From assembly GCA_046296415.1 (NCBI GenBank), contig JBKBLN010000001.1:186001-250000 (forward strand): a stretch of 64,000 nt of DNA. Reading direction: 5' to 3'. The notes below the pieces were generated by a model, which did no database searches, was not told the DNA's origin, and was given only the letters and a program-made list of their open reading frames with translations. This document shows, one piece after another, positions 51,501-58,728 of the stretch. How positions within the stretch are numbered: the stretch's first letter is position 1; each line of letters opens with the position of its first letter. The DNA comes from CAYNRA01 sp046296415. GTDB taxonomy: Bacteria; Bacteroidota; Bacteroidia; Cytophagales; Spirosomataceae. Made by a program: the position numbers and the translations under genes.

Positions 51501-51717
51501 AGCTAAAATCCAAGGTCTTTCCCTTGGCTACAGAAAGACTATACTTTCCATTTCCGTCTGTCTGAGTACCTGTAGAGGTTCCCTTGATGACAATACTGAC
51601 TCCTGGTAAAGGACTCCCATCTTCTCCTGATGTGACGGTCCCCGTTACCGCTCCTGTTTGCGCATAGCCAAGCAGGCTTATGCCCAACAAGAGGCAAGCG
51701 AGTAAAACTTTTCTCAT
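48529..51717 (-). CDS. SusC/RagA-family TonB-linked outer-membrane transporter
   Basis: A 1,062-residue transporter. Signal peptide MRKVLLACLLLGISLLGYAQ; a carboxypeptidase-regulatory-like domain (residues about 21-105, 'GAVTGTVTSGEDGSPLPGVSIVIKG', 'DFSFIGFET'); a plug domain ('VVTALGRVKEEKAVGTAMQTV', 'ANSLSGKVAG'-like motif 'ASALSGKVAGVKLQGAPST', 'LYVLDGTPVDLSAVNMDNIEAISVLKGAAATAIYGQRAADGVIVL'); then the 22-strand barrel to the end ('SWGFNIKLGI'). Works with SusD to import oligomers using TonB energy. The upstream gap of 227 bp should carry its promoter and regulator sites; I find no sigma/anti-sigma pair next to it. Confidence 0.97.
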   Translation of the reverse strand: MRKVLLACLLLGISLLGYAQTGAVTGTVTSGEDGSPLPGVSIVIKGTSTGTQTDGNGKYSLSVAKGKTLDFSFIGFETKTILVGNESVINVTLAPDNRVLQEVVVTALGRVKEEKAVGTAMQTVKADKLTFAKETNVASALSGKVAGVKLQGAPSTSFREPNLLIRGATGLSIYASPLYVLDGTPVDLSAVNMDNIEAISVLKGAAATAIYGQRAADGVIVLNSKKSKKGRMQVDINSATTFSNVYNLPPYQNEYAGGYSQDWNIFEYNPAIHPASWASFNGQKMLEYYADESWGPKMDGTLYRPYYSWFPSHPDFGKEVPLSPQPNNVKNFYQTGVDLNNNVTIGGGSENATYRLSYTNIDRTLPVPNTQLKRNFITMNTTFNLSKKLTAGANINYLVEAQRGRPLEGYGQGLAGSFNQWFQRQIDMDILKDYKNPDGTFNSWNINGPENTRPLYWDNPYYDVYENVYNAARDRVYGDINLKYQFSPKVSVQGWIRNNSRYVNDNFRITTGGLNQDGFFTSDDRFTEWNYEFLADYRERVGDLTIDLSVGGNLRDEKRLFTAMSTNGGLSIPDFYNISASKDRPAVNYRTTQRQVRSIYGLASFGYKGFLYVDATVRNDWSSTLPIGANSYLYPSIATSFVFSEFMKNQQILSFGKIKASWATVGSDTNPYQIYPVYSASAAGSLPIMSLPSQLPNVNLKPTLSKSYDLGTEIKFLKDRIGFDFTYYNRENINQILPLSVPSTSGYNTALVNAGNITNYGVELAATFIPVKKSNFEWEINFNIARARTIVKELAEGLNNYQLPTFAAYGIGTNVSGSSTAFGPTVNARVGEEFGLLVGRGFRRFQARDAQGNPIDNPNNGRPIVNANGTFAFDDNQVLGSILPEFTGGLVNTLKYKNLVLNFNIDFQKGGKVYSVSRMFNAYSGLGIETVGLNDKGVEQRNSVAEGGGMKADGVLADGTENTRYLEAPIYWTSLFRLHERWLYDASYAKLREVSLGYQVPSSVFEGRLPIRSLYVGAVGRNVFILRQPVKGLDPSELESVWSEGGQLPAARSWGFNIKLGI

Positions 51718-51892
51718 ACCGTAGTTTGTTAGTTAATTTTTGTTAAAACTGCGGTCAATGTAAGATTAAAATTTAATTAAAAAGAATTTTTTTCAAACAA
51801 AAATGATCAAATCGGAGTTTTAGGCGTTCAATCTTGATAAAGTATAGTTATAAATGAAATCTATGCAATGTTGTCTTGTCAACTAAAATAAA

Positions 51893-51927
51893 AACCTCAC
51901 GCTGGTGAAAGCATGAGGTTTTTTTTG
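51893..51927. terminator. Terminator between sppA and the susC promoter region
   Basis: CCTCA...GCT/AGC...TGAGG stem (one mismatch) with T-runs on both strands. It lies just past the sppA stop codon on the minus strand. Confidence 0.7.
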
Positions 51928-51944
51928 TGGAAGAAATCCAAAAA

Positions 51945-53708
51945 TTATTGAATGGAAATAGCGTATGGGATTCTGGCTTGAAGGGTTTCGGCTTTCCCAA
52001 GGTATTTTACTTCTTTGATGACCGGAGCTAGTATGCCAAAGTATTGGCGTAGCATGGCATCTTCTCCTTTGTTATTGAACTTTTCCATGAACACTTCAAA
52101 CTCGGATTTTGGGGTTGGATAATACCGTACCCGGTAATCGCCCTCCTTTAATTTCACTTTTTTGGCGGCTAATGCAACGGCATCTTCCAGGCCACCTAAT
52201 ACATCTACGAGTCCATTGGCTTTGGCTTGTTCTCCAGTCCAAACCCGACCACCAGCTAAGGACTTTAACTTTTCGAGTGGCATTTTGCGGCCCTTTGCGG
52301 CTTTGGAGGTGAAGGTTTCATAACCTTCGTTGACCGAATTTTGGATGAATTGTTTTTCAACAGGACTCATCTCGCGGGTTAGTGATGGCGAGTTCGCAAA
52401 TGAATGGGTTTTTACTCCGTCCATGGTAATTCCCATTTTATCATTCAACAGCTCCTGTGCGTTAAATAGCATGCCGAAGATTCCGATAGATCCCGTTATG
52501 GTGGTGGGCTGGGCTACGATGGTATCACATCCCATGGCCATGTAGTATCCTCCTGAGGCGGCCACATCACCCATGGAGGCAAAGACAGGCTTAACTTTTT
52601 TGGCTAATTCGATTTCTCTCCACATGATGTCGGAGGCCATCGCACTTCCGCCGGGAGAATTAATTCGAAGCACTATCGCTTTTACTTTTTTGTCTTTTCG
52701 TGCTTTTCGTAGTTCTTTCACAAAATCATCAGAACCAATGGTACCTTGTGCACTTTTTCCCGACATAATGTCGCCTTCCGATACAATCACAGCAATTCGG
52801 TTGTCCCGATTACCTTCCGAATCGGTATTCCCCTCTGTATATTCACTTAGGTTCACAAATGAAATCTTTGCATCTTCTTTTAGCTTCAACGTTTTCCGGA
52901 ATGCGTCTTCCACTTCGTCCCAGTAGGCGGTATGGGTGATTAATTTGTGCTTCACGGCATCTTGGGGATTTTGAATGACATTTTCATTCAGAAGACGGTT
53001 GATTTCAGCCATCTCAATACCACGAGACGTAGCGATGCCCTTGTAAACGTGGTTGCTGATGGAGGCTATGTAAGACAAGGTTTGCTCTTTATTTTCTGGA
53101 CTCATGTTGGTCCGGATAAAGGGTTCAACCGCACTTTTGTATTCACCCACACGGAAGATCACTGGCTTCACCCCAATTTTTTCAAACATTTTTTGAAAAA
53201 AGGTGATTTCTGCACTCATTCCGTTAAACTCTAACCCACCCGCTGGATTCAGGTACGAACGGTCCGCCACCGATGCGAGATATATAGCAGGTTCGGACAT
53301 CACCTCAGCATAGGTGTAAATGAATTTTTTTGATTTTTTGAATTCTAACAATGCATTCCGAATTTCCTCCAAGGTGGCGTATCCGGCCATGGGATATTCG
53401 AGTTTTAAATAGACTCCTTTGATATTGGGATCTTTTGCCGCTTTTTTCAAGGCATTTTTAATGTCGACCAAACCAATCTGCCCACCTCCATCTTCAAAGA
53501 TTTCTGCGAAAGGATCTTCAGAAGCTGCATTTTCAACAATGGTTTGATTGAGGTCAATCCGTAGAACAGAATTTTCAGCGACTTCTTTTTGGTCAGAGGA
53601 TGTAGCCGAAAGCGCACTTCCTATGCCTATCAATAAAAAGAAGGATACAATGGTGAATAGAAAGAGGCCGACCAACGTCGCGAGTACAAACTTCAGAAAC
53701 TGGGCCAT
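51945..53708 (-). CDS. sppA: Signal peptide peptidase SppA, 67K type
   Basis: A 587-residue membrane serine protease. The ATG at 53708 gives MAQFLKFVLATLVGLFLFTIVSFFLL, a single N-terminal membrane anchor; longer frames to 53921 are not family-like. Two S49 domains: the catalytic Lys in the first ('RVGEYKSAVEPF') and the catalytic Ser in the second ('DVAASGGYYMAMGCD', preceded by 'RINSPGGSA'). It degrades cleaved signal peptides and membrane-protein fragments. Two-domain length is normal for the 67K type. Confidence 0.95.
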   Translation of the reverse strand: MAQFLKFVLATLVGLFLFTIVSFFLLIGIGSALSATSSDQKEVAENSVLRIDLNQTIVENAASEDPFAEIFEDGGGQIGLVDIKNALKKAAKDPNIKGVYLKLEYPMAGYATLEEIRNALLEFKKSKKFIYTYAEVMSEPAIYLASVADRSYLNPAGGLEFNGMSAEITFFQKMFEKIGVKPVIFRVGEYKSAVEPFIRTNMSPENKEQTLSYIASISNHVYKGIATSRGIEMAEINRLLNENVIQNPQDAVKHKLITHTAYWDEVEDAFRKTLKLKEDAKISFVNLSEYTEGNTDSEGNRDNRIAVIVSEGDIMSGKSAQGTIGSDDFVKELRKARKDKKVKAIVLRINSPGGSAMASDIMWREIELAKKVKPVFASMGDVAASGGYYMAMGCDTIVAQPTTITGSIGIFGMLFNAQELLNDKMGITMDGVKTHSFANSPSLTREMSPVEKQFIQNSVNEGYETFTSKAAKGRKMPLEKLKSLAGGRVWTGEQAKANGLVDVLGGLEDAVALAAKKVKLKEGDYRVRYYPTPKSEFEVFMEKFNNKGEDAMLRQYFGILAPVIKEVKYLGKAETLQARIPYAISIQ

Positions 53709-53843
53709 GAACGATATAGTTAAGCGTAATGATTCATAAGATTTAACCAAATTTAACATGTTTTTAATCAGTTGCTCAACTAAAGATCGTACGAATGGTG
53801 ATTTTTTTTCATAAAGGGAGTTTTTCAGGGCTTGGGTCCGTCT

Positions 53844-53851
53844 TACCTTTG
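53844..53851 (+). promoter_or_regulatory. -7 element directly before recX
   Basis: A perfect TACCTTTG ending 5 bp before the recX ATG at 53856. If used, the transcript would start at or very near the ATG (leaderless). Confidence 0.45.
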
Positions 53852-53855
53852 CAAT

Positions 53856-54305
53856 ATGAAGACCGACTCCCAAGTAAAGATCCAAATTGCCAATTTTTGT
53901 GTCTACCAAGAACGGACACAAGAGGAGGTTCGATCCAAGCTTGCTAGCCTAGGGGTTTTGGGTGAGGAAGCTGAGGAATTGATCGCGTTTTTAATCACCG
54001 AAAATTATTTAAACGAAGAGCGGTTTGCCAAAATTTATGCAGGTAGTAAGTTTCGTGTTAATCGATGGGGACGTCGAAAAATTCTGGCATCCCTCAAAAC
54101 CAAAGGGTTGTCGTCTTACTGCATACAAGTTGGTATGAAGGAAATTGACTCAGATGATTATTGGAATGTTTTACTTGCCGAGATTTCGAAGCGGTGTAAA
54201 CAACCTAGCTTGTCAGAGAAACAACGTGTTTTCCGCGCTTTACTGGCGAAAGGGTTTGAGTTTGATCTGATCGCAGCCGCATGGAACGAGGTTTGGGGAA
54301 AGTAA
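53856..54305 (+). CDS. recX: Regulatory protein RecX
   Basis: A 149-residue modulator of RecA. The start at 53856 (MKTDSQVKIQIANFC) is preferred over an in-frame upstream TTG/ATG because the -7 element lies in between. RecX landmarks are visible: 'YQERTQEEVRSKLASLGV', 'FLITENYLNEERFAKIYAGSKFRVNRWGRRKILASLKTKGL' and 'ISKRCKQPSLSEKQRVFRALLAKGFEFDLI', a three-helix repeat structure. recA is not adjacent. Divergent from sppA and converging with the small membrane protein gene with one base in between. Confidence 0.9.
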   Translation: MKTDSQVKIQIANFCVYQERTQEEVRSKLASLGVLGEEAEELIAFLITENYLNEERFAKIYAGSKFRVNRWGRRKILASLKTKGLSSYCIQVGMKEIDSDDYWNVLLAEISKRCKQPSLSEKQRVFRALLAKGFEFDLIAAAWNEVWGK

Positions 54306-54306
54306 T

Positions 54307-54561
54307 TTACACGATCCATGCCAAATACAGCAAGAAGCACACGGATAGGAAGGTGAAAAATCCGGTTAGATACAGTGCCATTTTCATTTTAGCTGACCCT
54401 ACTGGATGTTTGTGATTGAATTCAAGGCAAGCAGCCAGAAGCCAATTAGCCATGCTGAGTTGTTTGCCTATCTGAACATCCCAGCTTGGAATAAAATGAA
54501 ATAACAGGGGTGTCGTGATTAAAATCCAAAAGAAAATTCGAGGGATTGAAATATGTGGCAT
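54307..54561 (-). CDS. Small membrane protein
   Basis: An 84-residue protein with two predicted membrane helices (about residues 6-22 and 60-82: 'MALYLTGFFTFLSVCFLLYLAWIV'). Separated from the upstream minus-strand gene by 23 bp and converging with recX, so it is probably the second gene of a two-gene unit. No recognised family. Function unknown. Confidence 0.5.
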   Translation of the reverse strand: MPHISIPRIFFWILITTPLLFHFIPSWDVQIGKQLSMANWLLAACLEFNHKHPVGSAKMKMALYLTGFFTFLSVCFLLYLAWIV

Positions 54562-54584
54562 CTTCTTTCAATATAGATGGGTTT

Positions 54585-55031
54585 TTATTTTACTTTTTTA
54601 AATGAATCCTGACAATTCATTAATTCGTATTGGTAGTTAACTGGAATTAATTCATGACTTGGTTTGAATATCAGTTGATGGTTAATGATGGTTACTACCC
54701 CCCAACCCAGTCCACCGATCACGATGTTCAAGGGGAATGGCCCGATCGTCCAGGAGGTTGGAGGGAAAGGGGTGAAATAGAGTACGGAACTTATTAAAGT
54801 AAGTTGGGTTTGGGAGCGCGCCGTTCGAAGAAATAATTGCTTTTTTTCAAGTTCTTGAAAATTCTTCGCCCAAACTTCACAACCCTCCCTTGTGGTGGGA
54901 TAGGTTTTTGGGTCATACATCACCTTTTCTTTGGGTAAGCGATGGGGAAATGAAAAGGTCAGGCAAACAAAGATTGACCACATCACCAAGCTTTTATTCG
55001 TTAGTAACGCGTTGATCCATGAGCGTAACAT
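54585..55031 (-). CDS. Hypothetical membrane protein
   Basis: A 148-residue protein. N-terminal hydrophobic segment ('SLVMWSIFVCLTFSF'), a polar region with 'DPKTYPTTREGCEVWAKNFQELEKKQLFLRTARSQTQLTLISSVLYF' and a second hydrophobic segment ('LNIVIGGLGWGVVTIINHQLIF'). It begins an apparent two-gene unit with the 84-residue gene. No family recognised. The pattern of a small membrane pair is compatible with a transporter accessory or envelope protein, but nothing more can be said. Confidence 0.5.
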   Translation of the reverse strand: MLRSWINALLTNKSLVMWSIFVCLTFSFPHRLPKEKVMYDPKTYPTTREGCEVWAKNFQELEKKQLFLRTARSQTQLTLISSVLYFTPFPPTSWTIGPFPLNIVIGGLGWGVVTIINHQLIFKPSHELIPVNYQYELMNCQDSFKKVK

Positions 55032-55108
55032 GATGAATGTACTGAGTTTAGAGTAAATATTATGATTTAAAGTTATAAATATCTTTAAAATATCAATTAA
55101 ACTTAATG

Positions 55109-55140
55109 AAAAAAGTCCAGCCGGAATGGCTGGACTTTTC
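55109..55140 (-). terminator. Strong terminator after nrdA
   Basis: AAAAGTCCAGCC/GGCTGGACTTTT perfect stem with loop GGAAT. Confidence 0.85.
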
Positions 55141-55159
55141 GATTAAGAGGTCATTAAGT

Positions 55160-57622
55160 TTATGATCCACACATTTCACACCCCTCAGGATCGTCGAGGG
55201 AGCATTGAATCGCGGCCATGTTGTCGGAATCGAAACTGGAAGCCGCCTTGGCTTTGGCTTCATTCTCCCGGGCATAGGCTGCATAGTCCAATGGTTTTTC
55301 CTCCACTTTGCTGGTCACGGGTGTCTTTTCAGCCAAGGCTTTCCGATCTACCGTGAACTTTACCGCATCGGTGGCGGCTTTGGTACGGAGGTAATACATT
55401 CCGGTTTTAAGACCTGCCTTCCAAGCATAGAAGTGCATGGAGGTCAGCTTCCCAAAGTTTGGATCTTGCATGAAGATATTAAGCGACTGGCTTTGGCAAA
55501 TGAATGCACCACGGTCAGCGGCCATGTCTACGATGGTTTTTTGCTTAATTTCCCAGGCGGTCTTGTACAGGTCTTTCAAGTTTTGGGGAATTTCAGCGAT
55601 TTGTTGAACCGAACCATTCGCAGCAATCAGCTTATTTTTCATCGTATCGTTCCATAAGCCAATTTTCACTAAATCATGTAGTAAATGTTTATTAACCACT
55701 ACAAACTCTCCTGACAACACACGACGGGTATAGATGTTGGAGGTGTAGGGTTCAAAACACTCATTGTTTCCTAAAATTTGGGAAGTGGAGGCCGTTGGCA
55801 TGGGTGCCAGAAGGAGTGAGTTCCGGACACCATGGGTTTTTACTTGTTCGCGAAGGTTTTCCCAATCCCAGCGCTTTGACGAGGGTGTTACTCCCCACAT
55901 GTCGAACTGGAAGATACCTTGTGAAATGGGGCTACCCGGGAAGGTTTCGTAGTATCCCTCTTCTTTGGCGAGTTCCATGGAGGTTTCCATGGAGGCAAAG
56001 TAGATGGTCTCGAAAATATCTTTATTGAGTTGGCGGGCTTCTTCTGACTCAAATGGCATCCGCAACAACATAAAGGTATCCGCTAAACCTTGTACACCAA
56101 TCCCAATAGGCCGATGGCGTTTATTGCTTTTTTCGGCCTCTGGAACCGGGTAATAGTTGATATCGATCACCTTATTCAGGTTGCGTGTGATCACTTTGGT
56201 GACGTTATAAAGCGCTTGGTGATCGAAGGTATTTACGCGGGTTTGCTCGTCGGTTTGAATGAACTTGGGTAATGCGATGGACGCTAGGTTACAGACAGCC
56301 ACTTCATCTGGGGCGGTATACTCCATGATCTCCGTACAGAGGTTGGAGGATTTGATGGTGCCCAGATTTTTTTGGTTTGACTTTTGATTAGCGGCATCCT
56401 TGTACAACATGTACGGTGTACCTGTCTCGACTTGTGATTCTAGGATCGCAAACCAGAGATCTTGGGCCTTGATGGTTTTTCGAGCTTTGCCAGCTTGTTC
56501 ATACTGGGTGTAGAGGCGCTCAAATTCATCACCATAACATTCGCTCAAACCAGGGCATTCGTTCGGGCACATCAACGACCATTCTCCATTGCTCTCGACA
56601 CGTTTCATGAATAAATCAGGAATCCACATGGCATAGAATAAATCCCGGGCACGAAGTTCCTCTTTTCCATGATTTTTGCGGAGATCCAGAAAATCGAAAA
56701 CATCCGCATGCCATGGCTCGAGGTAGATCGCGAAGGACCCCTTCCGTTTTCCACCCCCTTGGTCTACGTAGCGCGCTGTGTCATTGAATACCCGAAGCAT
56801 CGGGACAATTCCGTTGGAGGTACCATTGGTCCCTTTGATGTAGGATCCAGTTGCGCGGATATTGTGGATGGCAAGTCCGATTCCTCCCGCTGATTGAGAG
56901 ATTTTGGCACATTGCTTCAGCGTGTCATAAATGCCATCAATGCTATCCTCCTTCATGGTCAACAAAAAGCAAGAGGAGAGCTGAGGCTTTGGAGTTCCAG
57001 CATTAAACAAGGTGGGTGTGGCATGGGTGAACCAACGCTCGGATAAGAGTTCATAGGTCTCCAATACCTTGTCGATTTGGGCTCCGTGAATACCGACTGC
57101 AACGCGCATAAGCATGTGTTGTGGGCGTTCCACGATCCGACCATGCATTTTGAGCAGATACGACTTTTCAAGCGTTTTGTATCCGAAATAATCATAGCCA
57201 TAATCGCGGTCATAAATGATCGTGGAATCCAATAAGGCGGCGTTCTCTTTGATCACTTGCCAGGTCTCGTGTGAAATCAAGGCCGCGTTCTCACCTGTTT
57301 TTGGGTCCTCATAATGGTAGAGCATTTTCATGGTTCCCGAAAACGATTTCAACGTGTTTTTGTGTAGGTTGGAAATCGCGATGCGGGCTGCCAAGGTAGC
57401 ATAATCGGGATGCTTGGTGGTCATGGAGGCAGCTGTTTCAGCGGCCAAATTATCCAATTCGGAGGTAGTTACCCCATCATAAATACCGGATACTACTTTC
57501 ATGGCCACTTCAATCGGCTGGACAAAAACAGCGTCCAACCCGTAACACAAACGCTCGATACGAGCGGTGATCTTGTCAAATTTTACCGACTCACGTCGGC
57601 CATCTCGTTTAATGACGTACAT
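55160..57622 (-). CDS. nrdA: Ribonucleoside-diphosphate reductase, class I alpha subunit
   Basis: An 820-residue enzyme subunit that reduces ribonucleotides for DNA synthesis. N-terminal ATP-cone allosteric domain ('MYVIKRDGRRESVKFDKITARIERLCYG'), then the catalytic core with redox cysteines C218 ('QLSSCFLL') and C444 ('VAVCNLASI'), radical C429 and its partners N427 and E431 ('SSNLCTEIMEYT'), and a C-terminal tail 'CEMCGS' with the two re-reducing cysteines. Length and order match class Ia. nrdB (radical subunit) is not adjacent. The 309-bp upstream gap contains a cluster of DnaA-box-like sequences. Confidence 0.96.
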   Translation of the reverse strand: MYVIKRDGRRESVKFDKITARIERLCYGLDAVFVQPIEVAMKVVSGIYDGVTTSELDNLAAETAASMTTKHPDYATLAARIAISNLHKNTLKSFSGTMKMLYHYEDPKTGENAALISHETWQVIKENAALLDSTIIYDRDYGYDYFGYKTLEKSYLLKMHGRIVERPQHMLMRVAVGIHGAQIDKVLETYELLSERWFTHATPTLFNAGTPKPQLSSCFLLTMKEDSIDGIYDTLKQCAKISQSAGGIGLAIHNIRATGSYIKGTNGTSNGIVPMLRVFNDTARYVDQGGGKRKGSFAIYLEPWHADVFDFLDLRKNHGKEELRARDLFYAMWIPDLFMKRVESNGEWSLMCPNECPGLSECYGDEFERLYTQYEQAGKARKTIKAQDLWFAILESQVETGTPYMLYKDAANQKSNQKNLGTIKSSNLCTEIMEYTAPDEVAVCNLASIALPKFIQTDEQTRVNTFDHQALYNVTKVITRNLNKVIDINYYPVPEAEKSNKRHRPIGIGVQGLADTFMLLRMPFESEEARQLNKDIFETIYFASMETSMELAKEEGYYETFPGSPISQGIFQFDMWGVTPSSKRWDWENLREQVKTHGVRNSLLLAPMPTASTSQILGNNECFEPYTSNIYTRRVLSGEFVVVNKHLLHDLVKIGLWNDTMKNKLIAANGSVQQIAEIPQNLKDLYKTAWEIKQKTIVDMAADRGAFICQSQSLNIFMQDPNFGKLTSMHFYAWKAGLKTGMYYLRTKAATDAVKFTVDRKALAEKTPVTSKVEEKPLDYAAYARENEAKAKAASSFDSDNMAAIQCSLDDPEGCEMCGS

Positions 57623-57931
57623 TGTATAGCAATGGGATTAGCAGTTTGATAAATCGTTTGGGACATCCATGATTCGGAGGTCGTCGAATCACGGTAGGGT
57701 AAAATTAGAGAAAAAAGAAAGCCTAAAAAATAGGGGTCAAGGGAACTTTTCATGGTTCCCCAAATAGGTAAAGATGAAGGCTTTATTATCAATATGTTAA
57801 CGATATGGGGCTTCGAAAAGTGCAAAAAAAAGTTATCCACATAATCTTGGGGATAAGGATTTGCGTTTTCCACACTGTCGGTAGACTTGTGGAAAACGTA
57901 TCAAATCCCCTGCGAACCACAGATGTGGGCC
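57623..57931. other. Gap upstream of nrdA with a DnaA-box cluster (candidate oriC or nrdA control region)
   Basis: A 309-bp non-coding region. Within 64 bp: a perfect DnaA box TTATCCACA (57833-57841), an inverted near-box TGGGGATAA (57848-57856, one mismatch), TTTTCCACA (57866-57874) and its inverse TGTGGAAAA (57888-57896). A CCACA...TGTGG pair follows at about 57917-57928. The left part is rich in A and T (57690-57830) and contains a GGGAAC/GTTCCC hairpin at 57741-57760. No open frame of note. DnaA boxes occur both at origins and upstream of nrdAB in E. coli; the sequence alone cannot decide. Confidence 0.55.
57864..57898. repeat. Perfect 11-bp inverted repeat containing two DnaA-like boxes
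   Basis: CGTTTTCCACA (57864-57874) and TGTGGAAAACG (57888-57898), spacer 13 bp. The arms contain TTTTCCACA, a one-base variant of the DnaA consensus TTATNCACA. Confidence 0.75.
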
Positions 57932-58615
57932 TTAGCTTGGAGAATCTGTACATTCCAATACTAGCAGATCACCCGCTCCATATTCAATTTGAACGATTCC
58001 ATCTTGGGCCACTGCGTTGCTGTTTCCGTTGCGATATCCCAAAATTAGTTTTTCACCATTTAAATTATAAACTAAGTTAGATGTTTGAATATCAGTAGCT
58101 TCCCCCACCGGTATTAGAGAGATGGGTGTACCTGCTACATACCACTTTTCATACCGTGCTGGGCGAGGGGAAAGCGGATAAATGCGGGAGAAGTCGTCTA
58201 ACATAACAATCTTAATCTTTGTTTTGTACCGAACAATGTTGGTGAGGTTCGCCAACGTATGATCTGCCCGCCGGCCAGTAGCCCACACAATATTTACAGC
58301 AGGAAATCCCCTCTCAATTAAAAACTCAATCCCTTTTTCTAGGTCAGTTTTATCCTGATTGGGTGTGTGGATAACTTCGATGGGGTACTGTGATTCTTGG
58401 ATTTGTTCAATATTTAATTCGTCCCGGTCAAAATCACCCAAGAGAACATCTACCTTGATTCCCAACTCCATGACCCGCGGCATAGCACCATCCAATACCA
58501 CAATAAACGGACTCCATTCCAATAACTCCTGGACAAGCTCCCAGCGGCATGAGGCGCCATTCGCAATCAAAAGAGCAGGCTCTTGTTTTTCTCGAACGAT
58601 ATGGTGTGACGACAT
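57932..58615 (-). CDS. Thiamine diphosphokinase
   Basis: A 227-residue enzyme that makes thiamine diphosphate from thiamine and ATP. Family motifs: 'IVVLDGAMPRVMELGIKVDVLLGDFDRDEL', 'HTPNQDKTDLEKGIEFL' and 'WATGRRADHTLANL'; the C-terminal half ('GTPISLIPVGEATDIQTSNLVYNLNGEKL') is the thiamine-binding domain. Length normal. Divergent from purH, with a 17-base palindrome in the shared gap (58656-58672). No thi-box riboswitch is visible. Confidence 0.92.
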   Translation of the reverse strand: MSSHHIVREKQEPALLIANGASCRWELVQELLEWSPFIVVLDGAMPRVMELGIKVDVLLGDFDRDELNIEQIQESQYPIEVIHTPNQDKTDLEKGIEFLIERGFPAVNIVWATGRRADHTLANLTNIVRYKTKIKIVMLDDFSRIYPLSPRPARYEKWYVAGTPISLIPVGEATDIQTSNLVYNLNGEKLILGYRNGNSNAVAQDGIVQIEYGAGDLLVLECTDSPS

Positions 58616-58655
58616 TCTTGATCTTTCTTCTGGTTTTGTTCTGTACTACAACCAA

Positions 58656-58672
58656 GAAACCTAGAAGGTTTC
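58656..58672. promoter_or_regulatory. 17-base palindrome between thiamine diphosphokinase and purH genes
   Basis: GAAACCT AGA AGGTTTC, perfect 7-bp arms. It covers the place where the -33 element of the purH promoter should be (58668-58670), so a bound regulator would block purH transcription. Possible operator. Confidence 0.45.
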
Positions 58673-58690
58673 AATTTCCTGTTTTTGTCG

Positions 58691-58698
58691 TACCTTTG
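58691..58698 (+). promoter_or_regulatory. -7 element of purH
   Basis: A perfect TACCTTTG, 31 bp before the purH ATG at 58729. The -33 position falls in the palindrome at 58656-58672 and reads GTT rather than TTG. Confidence 0.5.
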
Positions 58699-58728
58699 CG
58701 ACTTCGTTTACTATCCCGACTTGCTCTC

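Noticed and set aside
57741..57760. GGGAAC...GTTCCC hairpin in the gap upstream of nrdA as a separate regulatory element.
   Set aside because: Six-base arms with an 8-base loop and no context are weak; recorded only as part of that gap.
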